DNA of 64,000 bases from contig JAYKNF010000016.1 in NCBI GenBank assembly GCA_036172665.1, forward strand, positions 2,046,001 to 2,110,000, in the 5' to 3' direction. Every line of letters begins with the position of its first letter. Position 1 is the first letter of the stretch. The notes under the pieces were generated by a model that was given only the letters and a program-made list of their open reading frames with translations, was not told the origin of the DNA and did not search any database. This document shows positions 38,067 to 50,586 of this stretch, piece after piece. This DNA comes from Prosopocoilus inquinatus. Lineage: Eukaryota > Arthropoda > Insecta > Coleoptera > Lucanidae. The position numbers and the translations under genes were made by a program.

Positions 38067-41000
38067 TTGAACGAAATAACACGTGTTAGCGTTGTTCCTG
38101 TGATGTATCTAATCGACCCTTACTTATCTATCTTGTTATTTGACGTTACAATGGACTCCAGTAACTTTGATTTGAAGTACGAAGTTCTCGGACGCAGCAG
38201 AAGCTGGAAATAATTTTGAACGAAATAAAACGTATTAGCGTTGTTCCTGTGATGTATCTAATCGATCCTTACTTATCTATCATATTATTTGACGTTACGA
38301 TGGACTCCAGTAACTCCGATGTGAGATACGAAGTTCTCGGACGCAGCAGAAGCTGGAAATAGTTTTGAACGAAACAACACGTATTAGCGTTGTTCCTGTG
38401 TTGTATCTAATCGATCCTTACTTATCTATCATATTATTTGACGTTACGATGGACTCCAGTAACTTTGAATTGAAGTACGAAGTTCTCGGACGCAGCAGAA
38501 GCTGGAAATAGTTTTGAACGAAATAACACGTATTAGCGTTGTTCCTGTGATGTATCTAATCGATCCTTACTTATCTATCTTGTTATTTGACGTAACGATG
38601 GACTCCAGTAACTTTGATTTGAGATAAGATGTTCTTGGACGCAGCAGAAGCTGGAAATAGTTTTGAACGAAATAGCACGTGTTAGCGTTGTTCCTGTGAT
38701 GTATCTAATCGACCCTTACTTATCTATCTTGTTATTTGACATTACGATGGACTCCAGTAACTTTGATTTGAAGTACGAAATTCTCGGACGCAGCAGAAGC
38801 TGGAAATAGTTTTGAACGAAATAACACGTATTAGCGTTGTTCCTGTGATGTATCTAATCGACCCTTACTTATCTATCTTGTTATTTGACGTTACAATGGA
38901 CTCCAGTAACTCCGATGTGAGATACGAATTTCTCGGACGCAGCAGAAGCTGGAAATAGTTTAGAACGAAATAACACGTATTAACGTTGTTCCTGTGTTGT
39001 ATCTAATCTATCCTTACTTATCTATCATATTATTTGACGTTACGATGGACTCCAGTAACTTTGATTTGAAGTACGAAGTTCTCGGACGCAGCAGAAGCTG
39101 GAAATAGTTTTGAACGAAACAACACGTATTAGCGTTGTTCCTGTGATGTATCTAATCGATCCTTACTTATCTATCTTGTTATTTGACGTTACGATGGACT
39201 CCTGTAACTTTGGTTTGAGATACGAAGTTCTCGGACGCAGCAGAAGCTGGAAATAGTTTTGAACGAAATAACACGTGTTAGCGTTGTTCCTGTGATGTAT
39301 CTAATCGACCCTTACTTATCTATCTTGTTATTTGACGTTACAATGGACTCCAGTAACTCCGATGTGAGATACGAATTTCTCGGACGCAGCAGAAGCTGGA
39401 AATAGTTTTGAACGAAATAACACGTATTAGCGTTGTTCCTGTGTTGTATCTAATCGATCCTTACTTATCTATCATATTATTTGACGTTACGATGGACTCC
39501 AGTAACTTTGATTTGAAGTACGAAGTTCTCGGACGCAGCAGAAGCTGGAAATAGTTTTGAACGAAATAGCACGTGTTAGCGTTGTTCCTGTGATGTATCT
39601 AATCGACCCTTACTTATCTATCTTGTTATTTGAAGTTACGATGGACTCCAGTAACTCCGATGTGAGATACGAAGTTCTCGGACGCAGCATAGGCTGGAAA
39701 TAGTTTCGAAAGAAACAACACGTATTAGCGTTGTTAATATGATGTATCTAATCGATCCTTACTTATCTATCTTGTTATTTGACGTTACGATGTACTCCAG
39801 TAACTTTGATTTGAGATACGAAATTCTCGGACGCAGCAGAAGCTGGAAATAGTTTCGAACGAAACAACACGTATTAGCGTCGTTCCTGTGATGTATCTAA
39901 TCGATCGTTACTTATCTATCTTGTTATTTGACGTTACGATGGACTCCAGTAACTCCGATGGGAGATACGAAGTTCTCGGACGCAGCAGAAGCTGGAAATA
40001 GTTTAGAACGAAATAACACGTATTAGCGTTGTTCCTTTGATGTATCTAATCCATCCTTACTTATCTATCTTGTTATTTGACGTTACGATGGACTCCAGTA
40101 ACTTTGATTTTAGATACGAAGTTCTCGGACGCAGCAGAAGCTGGAAATAGTTTTGAACGAAATAACACGTGTCAGCGTTGTTCCTGTGATGTATCTAATC
40201 GACCCTTACTTATCTATCTTGTTATTTGACGTTACAATGGACTCCAGTAACTCCGATGTGAGATACGAATTTCTCGGACGCAGCAGAAGCTGGAAATAGT
40301 TTTGAACGAAACAACACGTATTAGCGTTGTTAATGTGATGTATCTAATCGATCCTTACTTATCTATCTTGTTATTTGACGTTACGATGGACTCCAGTAAC
40401 TTTGATTTGAGATAAGATGTTCTCGGACGCAGCAGAAGCTGGAAATAGTTTTGAACGAAACAACACGTATTAGCGTTGTTCCTGTGTTGTATCTAATCGA
40501 TCCTTACTTATCTATCATATTATTTGACGTTACGATGGACTCCAGTAACTTTGATTTGAAGTACGAAGTTCTCGGACGCAGCAGAAGCTGGAAATAGTTT
40601 TGAAAGAAATAAAACGTATTAGCGTTGTTCCTGTGATGTATCTAATCGATCCTTACTTATCTATCTTGTTATTTGACGTTACGATGGACTCCAGTAACTT
40701 TGATTTGAGATACGAAGTTTTCGGACGCAGCAGAAGCTGGAAATAGTTTTGAACGAAACAACACGTATTGGCGTTGTTCCTGTGATGTATCTAATCGATC
40801 CTTACTTATCTATCTTGTTATTTGACGTTACGATGGACTCCAGTAACTTTGATTTGAGATACGAAGTTTTCGGACGCAGCAGAAGCTGGAAATAGTTTTG
40901 AACGAAACAACACGTATTAGCGTTGTTCCTGTGATGTATCTAATCGATCCTTACTTATCTATCTTGTTATTTGACGTTACGATGGACTGCAGTAACTTTG

Positions 41001-41195
41001 ATTTTAGATACGAAGTTCTCGGACGCAGCAGAAGCTGGAAATAGTTTTGAACGAAATAACACGTGTTAGCGTTGTTCCTGTGATGTACCTAATCGACACT
41101 TACTTATCTATCTTGTTATTTGACGTTACGATGGACTCCAGTAACTCCGATGGGAGATACGAAGTTCTCGGACGCAGCAGAAGCTGGAAATAGTT
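38067..41195 (+). repeat. HOR segment m17-m37 (21 monomers)
   Basis: Exactly 21x149 bp in reference order. It repeats the right part of 25369..29391, including ggaaataatttt in m17 (about 38211), gattttagat in m36 and cgacacttac in m37. Confidence 0.9.
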
Positions 41196-41315
41196 TTGTA
41201 CGAAATAACACGTATTAGCGTTGTTCGTGTGTTGTATCTAATCGATCCTTACTTATCTATCATATTATTTGACGTTACGATGGACTCCAGTAACTTTGAT
41301 TTGAAGTACGAAGTT
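41196..41315 (+). repeat. 120-bp monomer m1, gttcgtgtg subtype
   Basis: Same deletion; opens 8-mer copy 3. Private t at 41199. Confidence 0.96.
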
Positions 41316-42358
41316 TTGAACGAAACAACACGTATTAGCGTTGTTCCTGTGATGTATCTAATCGATCCTTACTTATCTATCTTGTTATTTGACGTTACGA
41401 TGGACTCCAGTAACTTTGATTTGAGATACGAAGTTTTCGGACGCAGCAGAAGCTGGAAATAGTTTTGAACGAAACAACACGTATTAGCTTTGTTCCTGTG
41501 ATGTATCTAATCGATCCTTACTTATCTATCTTGTTATTTGACGTTACGATGGACTGCAGTAACTTTGATTTGAGATACGAAGTTCTCGGACGCAGCAGAA
41601 GCTGGAAATAGTTTTGAACGAAATAACACGTGTTAGCGTTGTTCCTGTGATGTACCTAATCGACCCTTACTTATCTATCTTGTTATTTGACGTTACGATG
41701 TACTCCAGTAACTCCGATGGGAGATACGAAGTTCTCGGACGCAGCAGAAGCTGGATATAGTTTAGAACGAAATAACACGTATTAGCGTTGTTCCTGTGAT
41801 GTATCTAATCGATCCTTACTTATCTATCTTGTTATTTGACGTTACGATGGACTCCAGTAACTTTGATTTGAGATACGAAGTTTTCGGACGCAGCAGAAGC
41901 TGGAAATAGTTTTGAACGAAACAACACGTATTGGCGTTGTTCCTGTGATGTATCTAATCGATCCTTACTTATCTATCTTGTTATTTGACGTTACGATGGA
42001 CTCCAGTAACTTTGATTTGAGATACGAAGTTTTCGGACGCAGCAGAAGCTGGAAATAGTTTTGAACGAAACAACACGTATTAGCGTTGTTCCTGTGATGT
42101 ATCTAATCGATCCTTACTTATCTATCTTGTTATTTGACGTTACGATGGACTGCAGTAACTTTGATTTGAGATACGAAGTTCTCGGACGCAGCAGAAGCTG
42201 GAAATAGTTTTGAACGAAATAACACGTGTTAGCGTTGTTCCTGTGATGTACCTAATCGACCCTTACTTATCTATCTTGTTATTTGACGTTACGATGGACT
42301 CCAGTAACTCCGATGGGAGATACGAAGTTCTCGGACGCAGCAGAAGCTGGAAATAGTT
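41196..42358 (+). repeat. 8-mer short HOR (1,163 bp), copy 3
   Basis: m1-m4, m5/m34 hybrid (41763..41911), m35-m37. m1 has the private gttttgtacg (t at 41199). Confidence 0.92.
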
Positions 42359-42478
42359 TTGAACGAAATAACACGTATTAGCGTTGTTCGTGTGTTGTAT
42401 CTAATCGATCCTTACTTATCTATCATATTATTTGACGTTACGATGGACTCCAGTAACTTTGATTTGAAGTACGAAGTT
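42359..42478 (+). repeat. 120-bp monomer m1, gttcgtgtg subtype
   Basis: Same deletion; opens 19-mer copy 2. Confidence 0.96.
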
Positions 42479-45160
42479 TTGAACGAAACAACACGTATTA
42501 GCGTTGTTCCTGTGATGTATCTAATCGATCCTTACTTATCTATCTTGTTATTTGACGTTACGATGGACTCCAGTAACTTTGATTTGAGATACGAAGTTTT
42601 CGGACGCAGCAGAAGCTGGAAATAGTTTTGAACGAAACAACACGTATTAGCTTTGTTCCTGTGATGTATCTAATCGATCCTTACTTATCTATCTTGTTAT
42701 TTGACGTTACGATGGACTGCAGTAACTTTGATTTGAGATACGAAGTTCTCGGACGCAGCAGAAGCTGGAAATAGTTTTGAACGAAATAACACGTGTTAGC
42801 GTTGTTCCTGTGATGTACCTAATCGACCCTTACTTATCTATCTTGTTATTTGACGTTACGATGTACTCCAGTAACTCCGATGGGAGATACGAAGTTCTCG
42901 GACGCAGCAGAAGCTGGATATAGTTTAGAACGAAATAACACGTATTAGCGTTGTTCCTGTGATGTATCTAATCGATCCTTACTTATCTATCTTGTTATTT
43001 GACGTTACGATGGACTCCAGTAACTTTGATTTGAGATACGATGTTCTCGGACGCAGCAGAAGCTGGAAATAGTTTTGAACGAAATAACACGTGTTAGCGT
43101 TGTTCCTGTGATGTATCTAATCGACCCTTACTTATCTATCTTGTTATTTGACGTTACAATGGACTCCAGTAACTCCGATGTGAGATACGAATTTCTCGGA
43201 CGCAGCAGAAGCTGGAAATAGTTTTGAACGAAACAACACGTATTAGCGTTGTTCCTGTGATGTATCTAATCGATCCTTACTTATCTATCTTCTTATTTGA
43301 CGTTACGATGGACTCCAGTAACTTTGGTTTGAGATACGAAGTTCTCGGACGCAGCAGAAGCTGGAAATAGTTTTGAACGAAATAACACGTGTTAGCGTTG
43401 TTCCTGTGTTGTATCTAATCGATCCTTACTTATCTATCATATTATTTGACGTTACGATGGACTCCAGTAACTTTGATTTGAAGTACGAAGTTCTCGGACG
43501 CAGCAGAAGCTGGAAATAGTTTTGAACGAAATAGCACGTGTTAGCGTTGTTCCTGTGATGTATCTAATCGACCCTTACTTATCTATCTTGTTATTTGAAG
43601 TTACGATGGACTCCAGTAACTCCGATGTGAGATACGAAGTTCTCGGACGCAGCATAGGCTGGAAATAGTTTCGAAAGAAACAACACGTATTAGCGTTGTT
43701 AATATGATGTATCTAATCGATCCTTACTTATCTATCTTGTTATTTGACGTTACGATGTACTCCAGTAACTTTGATTTGAGATACGAAATTCTCGGACGCA
43801 GCAGAAGCTGGAAATAGTTTCGAACGAAACAACACGTATTAGCGTCGTTCCTGTGATGTATCTAATCGATCGTTACTTATCTATCTTGTTATTTGACGTT
43901 ACGATGGACTCCAGTAACTCCGATGGGAGATACGAAGTTCTCGGACGCAGCAGAAGCTGGAAATAGTTTAGAACGAAATAACACGTATTAGCGTTGTTCC
44001 TTTGATGTATCTAATCCATCCTTACTTATCTATCTTGTTATTTGACGTTACGATGGACTCCAGTAACTTTGATTTTAGATACGAAGTTCTCGGACGCAGC
44101 AGAAGCTGGAAATAGTTTTGAACGAAATAACACGTGTCAGCGTTGTTCCTGTGATGTATCTAATCGACCCTTACTTATCTATCTTGTTATTTGACGTTAC
44201 AATGGACTCCAGTAACTCCGATGTGAGATACGAATTTCTCGGACGCAGCAGAAGCTGGAAATAGTTTTGAACGAAACAACACGTATTAGCGTTGTTAATG
44301 TGATGTATCTAATCGATCCTTACTTATCTATCTTGTTATTTGACGTTACGATGGACTCCAGTAACTTTGATTTGAGATAAGATGTTCTCGGACGCAGCAG
44401 AAGCTGGAAATAGTTTTGAACGAAACAACACGTATTAGCGTTGTTCCTGTGTTGTATCTAATCGATCCTTACTTATCTATCATATTATTTGACGTTACGA
44501 TGGACTCCAGTAACTTTGATTTGAAGTACGAAGTTCTCGGACGCAGCAGAAGCTGGAAATAGTTTTGAAAGAAATAAAACGTATTAGCGTTGTTCCTGTG
44601 ATGTATCTAATCGATCCTTACTTATCTATCTTGTTATTTGACGTTACGATGGACTCCAGTAACTTTGATTTGAGATACGAAGTTTTCGGACGCAGCAGAA
44701 GCTGGAAATAGTTTTGAACGAAACAACACGTATTGGCGTTGTTCCTGTGATGTATCTAATCGATCCTTACTTATCTATCTTGTTATTTGACGTTACGATG
44801 GACTCCAGTAACTTTGATTTGAGATGCGAAGTTTTCGGACGCAGCAGAAGCTGGAAATAGTTTTGAACGAAACAACACGTATTAGCGTTGTTCCTGTGAT
44901 GTATCTAATCGATCCTTACTTATCTATCTTGTTATTTGACGTTACGATGGACTGCAGTAACTTTGATTTGAGATACGAAGTTCTCGGACGCAGCAGAAGC
45001 TGGAAATAGTTTTGAACGAAATAACACGTGTTAGCGTTGTTCCTGTGATGTACCTAATCGACCCTTACTTATCTATCTTGTTATTTGACGTTACGATGGA
45101 CTCCAGTAACTCCGATGGGAGATACGAAGTTCTCGGACGCAGCAGAAGCTGGAAATAGTT
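42359..45160 (+). repeat. 19-mer short HOR (2,802 bp), copy 2
   Basis: m1-m7, m8/m26 hybrid (43373..43521), m27-m37, in the same order as 30555..33356. m35 carries the private gagatgcgaag (g at 44826). Confidence 0.92.
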
Positions 45161-45280
45161 TTGAACGAAATAACACGTATTAGCGTTGTTCGTGTGTTGT
45201 ATCTAATCGATCCTTACTTATCTATCATATTATTTGACGTTACGATGGACTCCAGTAACTTTGATTTGAAGTACGAAGTT
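45161..45280 (+). repeat. 120-bp monomer m1, gttcgtgtg subtype
   Basis: Same deletion; opens 8-mer copy 4. Confidence 0.96.
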
Positions 45281-46323
45281 TTGAACGAAACAACACGTAT
45301 TAGCGTTGTTCCTGTGATGTATCTAATCGATCCTTACTTATCTATCTTGTTATTTGACGTTACGATGGACTCCAGTAACTTTGATTTGAGATACGAAGTT
45401 TTCGGACGCAGCAGAAGCTGGAAATAGTTTTGAACGAAACAACACGTATTAGCTTTGTTCCTGTGATGTATCTAATCGATCCTTACTTATCTATCTTGTT
45501 ATTTGACGTTACGATGGACTGCAGTAACTTTGATTTGAGATACGAAGTTCTCGGACGCAGCAGAAGCTGGAAATAGTTTTGAACGAAATAACACGTGTTA
45601 GCGTTGTTCCTGTGATGTACCTAATCGACCCTTACTTATCTATCTTGTTATTTGACGTTACGATGTACTCCAGTAACTCCGATGGGAGATACGAAGTTCT
45701 CGGACGCAGCAGAAGCTGGATATAGTTTAGAACGAAATAACACGTATTAGCGTTGTTCCTGTGATGTATCTAATCGATCCTTACTTATCTATCTTGTTAT
45801 TTGACGTTACGATGGACTCCAGTAACTTTGATTTGAGATACGAAGTTTTCGGACGCAGCAGAAGCTGGAAATAGTTTTGAACGAAACAACACGTATTGGC
45901 GTTGTTCCTGTGATGTATCTAATCGATCCTTACTTATCTATCTTGTTATTTGACGTTACGATGGACTCCAGTAACTTTGATTTGAGATACGAAGTTTTCG
46001 GACGCAGCAGAAGCTGGAAATAGTTTTGAACGAAACAACACGTATTAGCGTTGTTCCTGTGATGTATCTAATCGATCCTTACTTATCTATCTTGTTATTT
46101 GACGTTACGATGGACTGCAGTAACTTTGATTTGAGATACGAAGTTCTCGGACGCAGCAGAAGCTGGAAATAGTTTTGAACGAAATAACACGTGTTAGCGT
46201 TGTTCCTGTGATGTACCTAATCGACCCTTACTTATCTATCTTGTTATTTGACGTTACGATGGACTCCAGTAACTCCGATGGGAGATACGAAGTTCTCGGA
46301 CGCAGCAGAAGCTGGAAATAGTT
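45161..46323 (+). repeat. 8-mer short HOR (1,163 bp), copy 4
   Basis: m1-m4, m5/m34 hybrid (45728..45876), m35-m37. Partner of the 8-mer at 33357. Confidence 0.92.
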
Positions 46324-46443
46324 TTGAACGAAATAACACGTATTAGCGTTGTTCGTGTGTTGTATCTAATCGATCCTTACTTATCTATCATATTATTTGA
46401 CGTTACGATGGACTCCAGTAACTTTGATTTGAAGTACGAAGTT
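46324..46443 (+). repeat. 120-bp monomer m1, gttcgtgtg subtype
   Basis: Same deletion; last copy of the g subtype, opening the 28-mer. Confidence 0.96.
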
Positions 46444-49400
46444 TTGAACGAAACAACACGTATTAGCGTTGTTCCTGTGATGTATCTAATCGATCCTTAC
46501 TTATCTATCTTGTTATTTGACGTTACGATGGACTCCAGTAACTTTGATTTGAGATACGAAGTTTTCGGACGCAGCAGAAGCTGGAAATAGTTTTGAACGA
46601 AACAACACGTATTAGCTTTGTTCCTGTGATGTATCTAATCGATCCTTACTTATCTATCTTGTTATTTGACGTTACGATGGACTGCAGTAACTTTGATTTG
46701 AGATACGAAGTTCTCGGACGCAGCAGAAGCTGGAAATAGTTTTGAACGAAATAACACGTGTTAGCGTTGTTCCTGTGATGTACCTAATCGACCCTTACTT
46801 ATCTATCTTGTTATTTGACGTTACGATGTACTCCAGTAACTCCGATGGGAGATACGAAGTTCTCGGACGCAGCAGAAGCTGGATATAGTTTAGAACGAAA
46901 TAACACGTATTAGCGTTGTTCCTGTGATGTATCTAATCGATCCTTACTTATCTATCTTGTTATTTGACGTTACGATGGACTCCAGTAACTTTGATTTGAG
47001 ATACGATGTTCTCGGACGCAGCAGAAGCTGGAAATAGTTTTGAACGAAATAACACGTGTTAGCGTTGTTCCTGTGATGTATCTAATCGACCCTTACTTAT
47101 CTATCTTGTTATTTGACGTTACAATGGACTCCAGTAACTCCGATGTGAGATACGAATTTCTCGGACGCAGCAGAAGCTGGAAATAGTTTTGAACGAAACA
47201 ACACGTATTAGCGTTGTTCCTGTGATGTATCTAATCGATCCTTACTTATCTATCTTCTTATTTGACGTTACGATGGACTCCAGTAACTTTGGTTTGAGAT
47301 ACGAAGTTCTCGGACGCAGCAGAAGCTGGAAATAGTTTTGAACGAAATAACACGTGTTAGCGTTGTTCCTGTGATGTATCTAATCGACCCTTACTTATCT
47401 ATCTTGTTATTTGACGTTACAATGGACTCCAGTAACTCCGATGTGAGATACGAAGTTTTCGGACGCAGCAGAAGCTGGAAATAGTTTTGAACGAAACAAC
47501 ACGTATTAGCGTTGTTCCTGTGATAGATCTAATCGATCCTTACTTATCTATCTTGTTATTTGACGTTACGATGGACTCCAGTAACTTTGATTTGAGATAC
47601 GAAGTTTTCGGACGCAGCAGAAGCTGGAAATAGTTTTGAACGAAACAACACGTATTAGCGTTGTTCCTGTGATGTATCTAATCGATCCTTACTTATCTAT
47701 CTTGTTATTTGACGTAACGATGGACTCCAGTAACTTTGATTTGAAGTACGAAGTTCTCGGACGCAGCAGAAGCTGGAAATAGTTTTGAACGAAATAACAT
47801 GTACTAGCGTTGTTCCTGTGATGTATCTAATCGATCCCTACTTATCTATCTTGTTATTTGACGTTACGATGGACTCCAGTATCTCTGATGTGAGATACGA
47901 AATTCTCGGACGCAGCAGAAGCTGGAAATAGTTTTGAACGAAATAACATGTATTAGCGTTGTTCCTGTGATGTATCTAATCGACCCTTACTTATCTATCT
48001 TGTTATTTGACGTTACAATGGACTCCAGTAACTCCGATGTGAGATACGAATTTCTCGGACGCAGCAGAAGCTGGAAATAGTTTTGAACGAAACAACACGT
48101 ATTAGCGTTGTTCCTGTGATGTATCTAATCGATCCTTACTTATCTATCTTCTTATTTGACGTTACGATGGACTCCAGTAACTTTGGTTTGAGATACGAAG
48201 TTCTCGGACGCAGCAGAAGCTGGAAATAGTTTTGAACGAAATAACACGTGTTAGCGTTGTTCCTGTGATGTATCTAATCGACCCTTACTTATCTATCTTG
48301 TTATTTGACGTTACAATGGACTCCAGTAACTCCGATGTGAGATACGAAGTTTTCGGACGCAGCAGAAGCTGGAAATAGTTTTGAACGAAATAACACGTGT
48401 TAGCGTTGTTCCTGTGATGTATCTAATCGACCCTTACTTATCTATCTTGTTATTTGACGTTACAATGGACTCCAGTAACTTTGATTTGAAGTACGAAGTT
48501 CTCGGACGCAGCAGAAGCTGGAAATAGTTTTGAACGAAATAAAACGTATTAGCGTTGTTCCTGTGATGTATCTAATCGATCCTTACTTATCTATCATATT
48601 ATTTGACGTTACGATGGACTCCAGTAACTCCGATGTGAGATACGAAGTTCTCGGACGCAGCAGAAGCTGGAAATAGTTTTGAACGAAACAACACGTATTA
48701 GCGTTGTTCCTGTGTTGTATCTAATCGATCCTTACTTATCTATCATATTATTTGACGTTACGATGGACTCCAGTAACTTTGAATTGAAGTACGAAGTTCT
48801 CGGACGCAGCAGAAGCTGGAAATAGTTTTGAACGAAATAACACGTATTAGCGTTGTTCCTGTGATGTATCTAATCGATCCTTACTTATCTATCTTGTTAT
48901 TTGACGTAACGATGGACTCCAGTAACTTTGATTTGAGATAAGATGTTCTTGGACGCAGCAGAAGCTGGAAATAGTTTTGAACGAAATAGCACGTGTTAGC
49001 GTTGTTCCTGTGATGTATCTAATCGACCCTTACTTATCTATCTTGTTATTTGACATTACGATGGACTCCAGTAACTTTGATTTGAAGTACGAAATTCTCG
49101 GACGCAGCAGAAGCTGGAAATAGTTTTGAACGAAATAACACGTATTAGCGTTGTTCCTGTGATGTATCTAATCGACCCTTACTTATCTATCTTGTTATTT
49201 GACGTTACAATGGACTCCAGTAACTCCGATGTGAGATACGAATTTCTCGGACGCAGCAGAAGCTGGAAATAGTTTAGAACGAAATAACACGTATTAACGT
49301 TGTTCCTGTGTTGTATCTAATCTATCCTTACTTATCTATCATATTATTTGACGTTACGATGGACTCCAGTAACTTTGATTTGAAGTACGAAGTTCTCGGA

Positions 49401-50466
49401 CGCAGCAGAAGCTGGAAATAGTTTTGAACGAAACAACACGTATTAGCGTTGTTCCTGTGATGTATCTAATCGACCCTTACTTATCTATCTTGTTATTTGA
49501 CGTTACAATGGACTCCAGTAACTCCGATGTGAGATACGAATTTCTCGGACGCAGCAGAAGCTGGAAATAGTTTTGAACGAAACAACACGTATTAGCGTTG
49601 TTAATGTGATGTATCTAATCGATCCTTACTTATCTATCTTGTTATTTGACGTTACGATGGACTCCAGTAACTTTGATTTGAGATAAGATGTTCTCGGACG
49701 CAGCAGAAGCTGGAAATAGTTTTGAACGAAACAACACGTATTAGCGTTGTTCCTGTGTTGTATCTAATCGATCCTTACTTATCTATCATATTATTTGACG
49801 TTACGATGGACTCCAGTAACTTTGATTTGAAGTACGAAGTTCTCGGACGCAGCAGAAGCTGGAAATAGTTTTGAAAGAAATAAAACGTATTAGCGTTGTT
49901 CCTGTGATGTATCTAATCGATCCTTACTTATCTATCTTGTTATTTGACGTTACGATGGACTCCAGTAACTTTGATTTGAGATACGAAGTTTTCGGACGCA
50001 GCAGAAGCTGGAAATAGTTTTGAACGAAACAACACGTATTGGCGTTGTTCCTGTGATGTATCTAATCGATCCTTACTTATCTATCTTGTTATTTGACGTT
50101 ACGATGGACTCCAGTAACTTTGATTTGAGATACGAAGTTTTCGGACGCAGCAGAAGCTGGAAATAGTTTTGAACGAAACAACACGTATTAGCGTTGTTCC
50201 TGTGATGTATCTAATCGATCCTTACTTATCTATCTTGTTATTTGACGTTACGATGGACTGCAGTAACTTTGATTTGAGATACGAAGTTCTCGGACGCAGC
50301 AGAAGCTGGAAATAGTTTTGAACGAAATAACACGTGTTAGCGTTGTTCCTGTGATGTACCTAATCGACTCTTACTTATCTATCTTGTTATTTGACGTTAC
50401 GATGGACTCCAGTAACTCCGATGGGAGATACGAAGTTCTCGGACGCAGCAGAAGCTGGAAATAGTT
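46324..50466 (+). repeat. 28-mer HOR variant (4,143 bp)
   Basis: m1-m11, an m12/m14 hybrid (47934..48082, catgtatta followed by cgaccc, acaatgg and gaatttctc), m15-m23, an m24/m31-like hybrid (49424..49572), m32-m37. m37 has a private cgactcttac (about 50370). The length is 120 + 27x149. Two separate exchanges removed m13 and m25-m30 while keeping register. Confidence 0.88.
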
Positions 50467-50586
50467 TTGAACGAAATAACACGTATTAGCGTTGTTCCTG
50501 TGTTGTATCTAATCGATCCTTACTTATCTATCATATTATTTGACGTTACGATGGACTCCAGTAACTTTGATTTGAAGTACGAAGTT
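50467..50586 (+). repeat. 120-bp monomer m1, gttcctgtg subtype
   Basis: Same deletion; the subtype returns to c here. Opens the 20-mer. Confidence 0.96.

Larger units (their letters stand above)
37938..47983 (+). repeat. 10,046-bp superrepeat block, copy B
   Basis: Downstream partner of 26134..36179, shifted by 11,804 bp. It contains m17-m37, then 8-mer, 19-mer, 8-mer and m1-m11, the same order as copy A. Private bases noticed are t at 41199, g at 44826 (which makes an ATG) and t at 45350. It ends at 47984, where cgaccc replaces the cgatccc of copy A. Confidence 0.88.

Noticed and set aside
44824..45009. 61-codon plus-strand ORF with a true ATG
   Set aside because: The ATG comes from one private substitution (g at 44826) in a satellite monomer; the copy 11,804 bp upstream lacks it.
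26134..47983. Assembly error as the explanation of the 10-kb duplication
   Set aside because: Not excluded, but the copies differ at single bases (29395/41199, 33022/44826, 33546/45350) and have different hybrid monomers at their edges, which favours a real duplication. Read coverage would decide.
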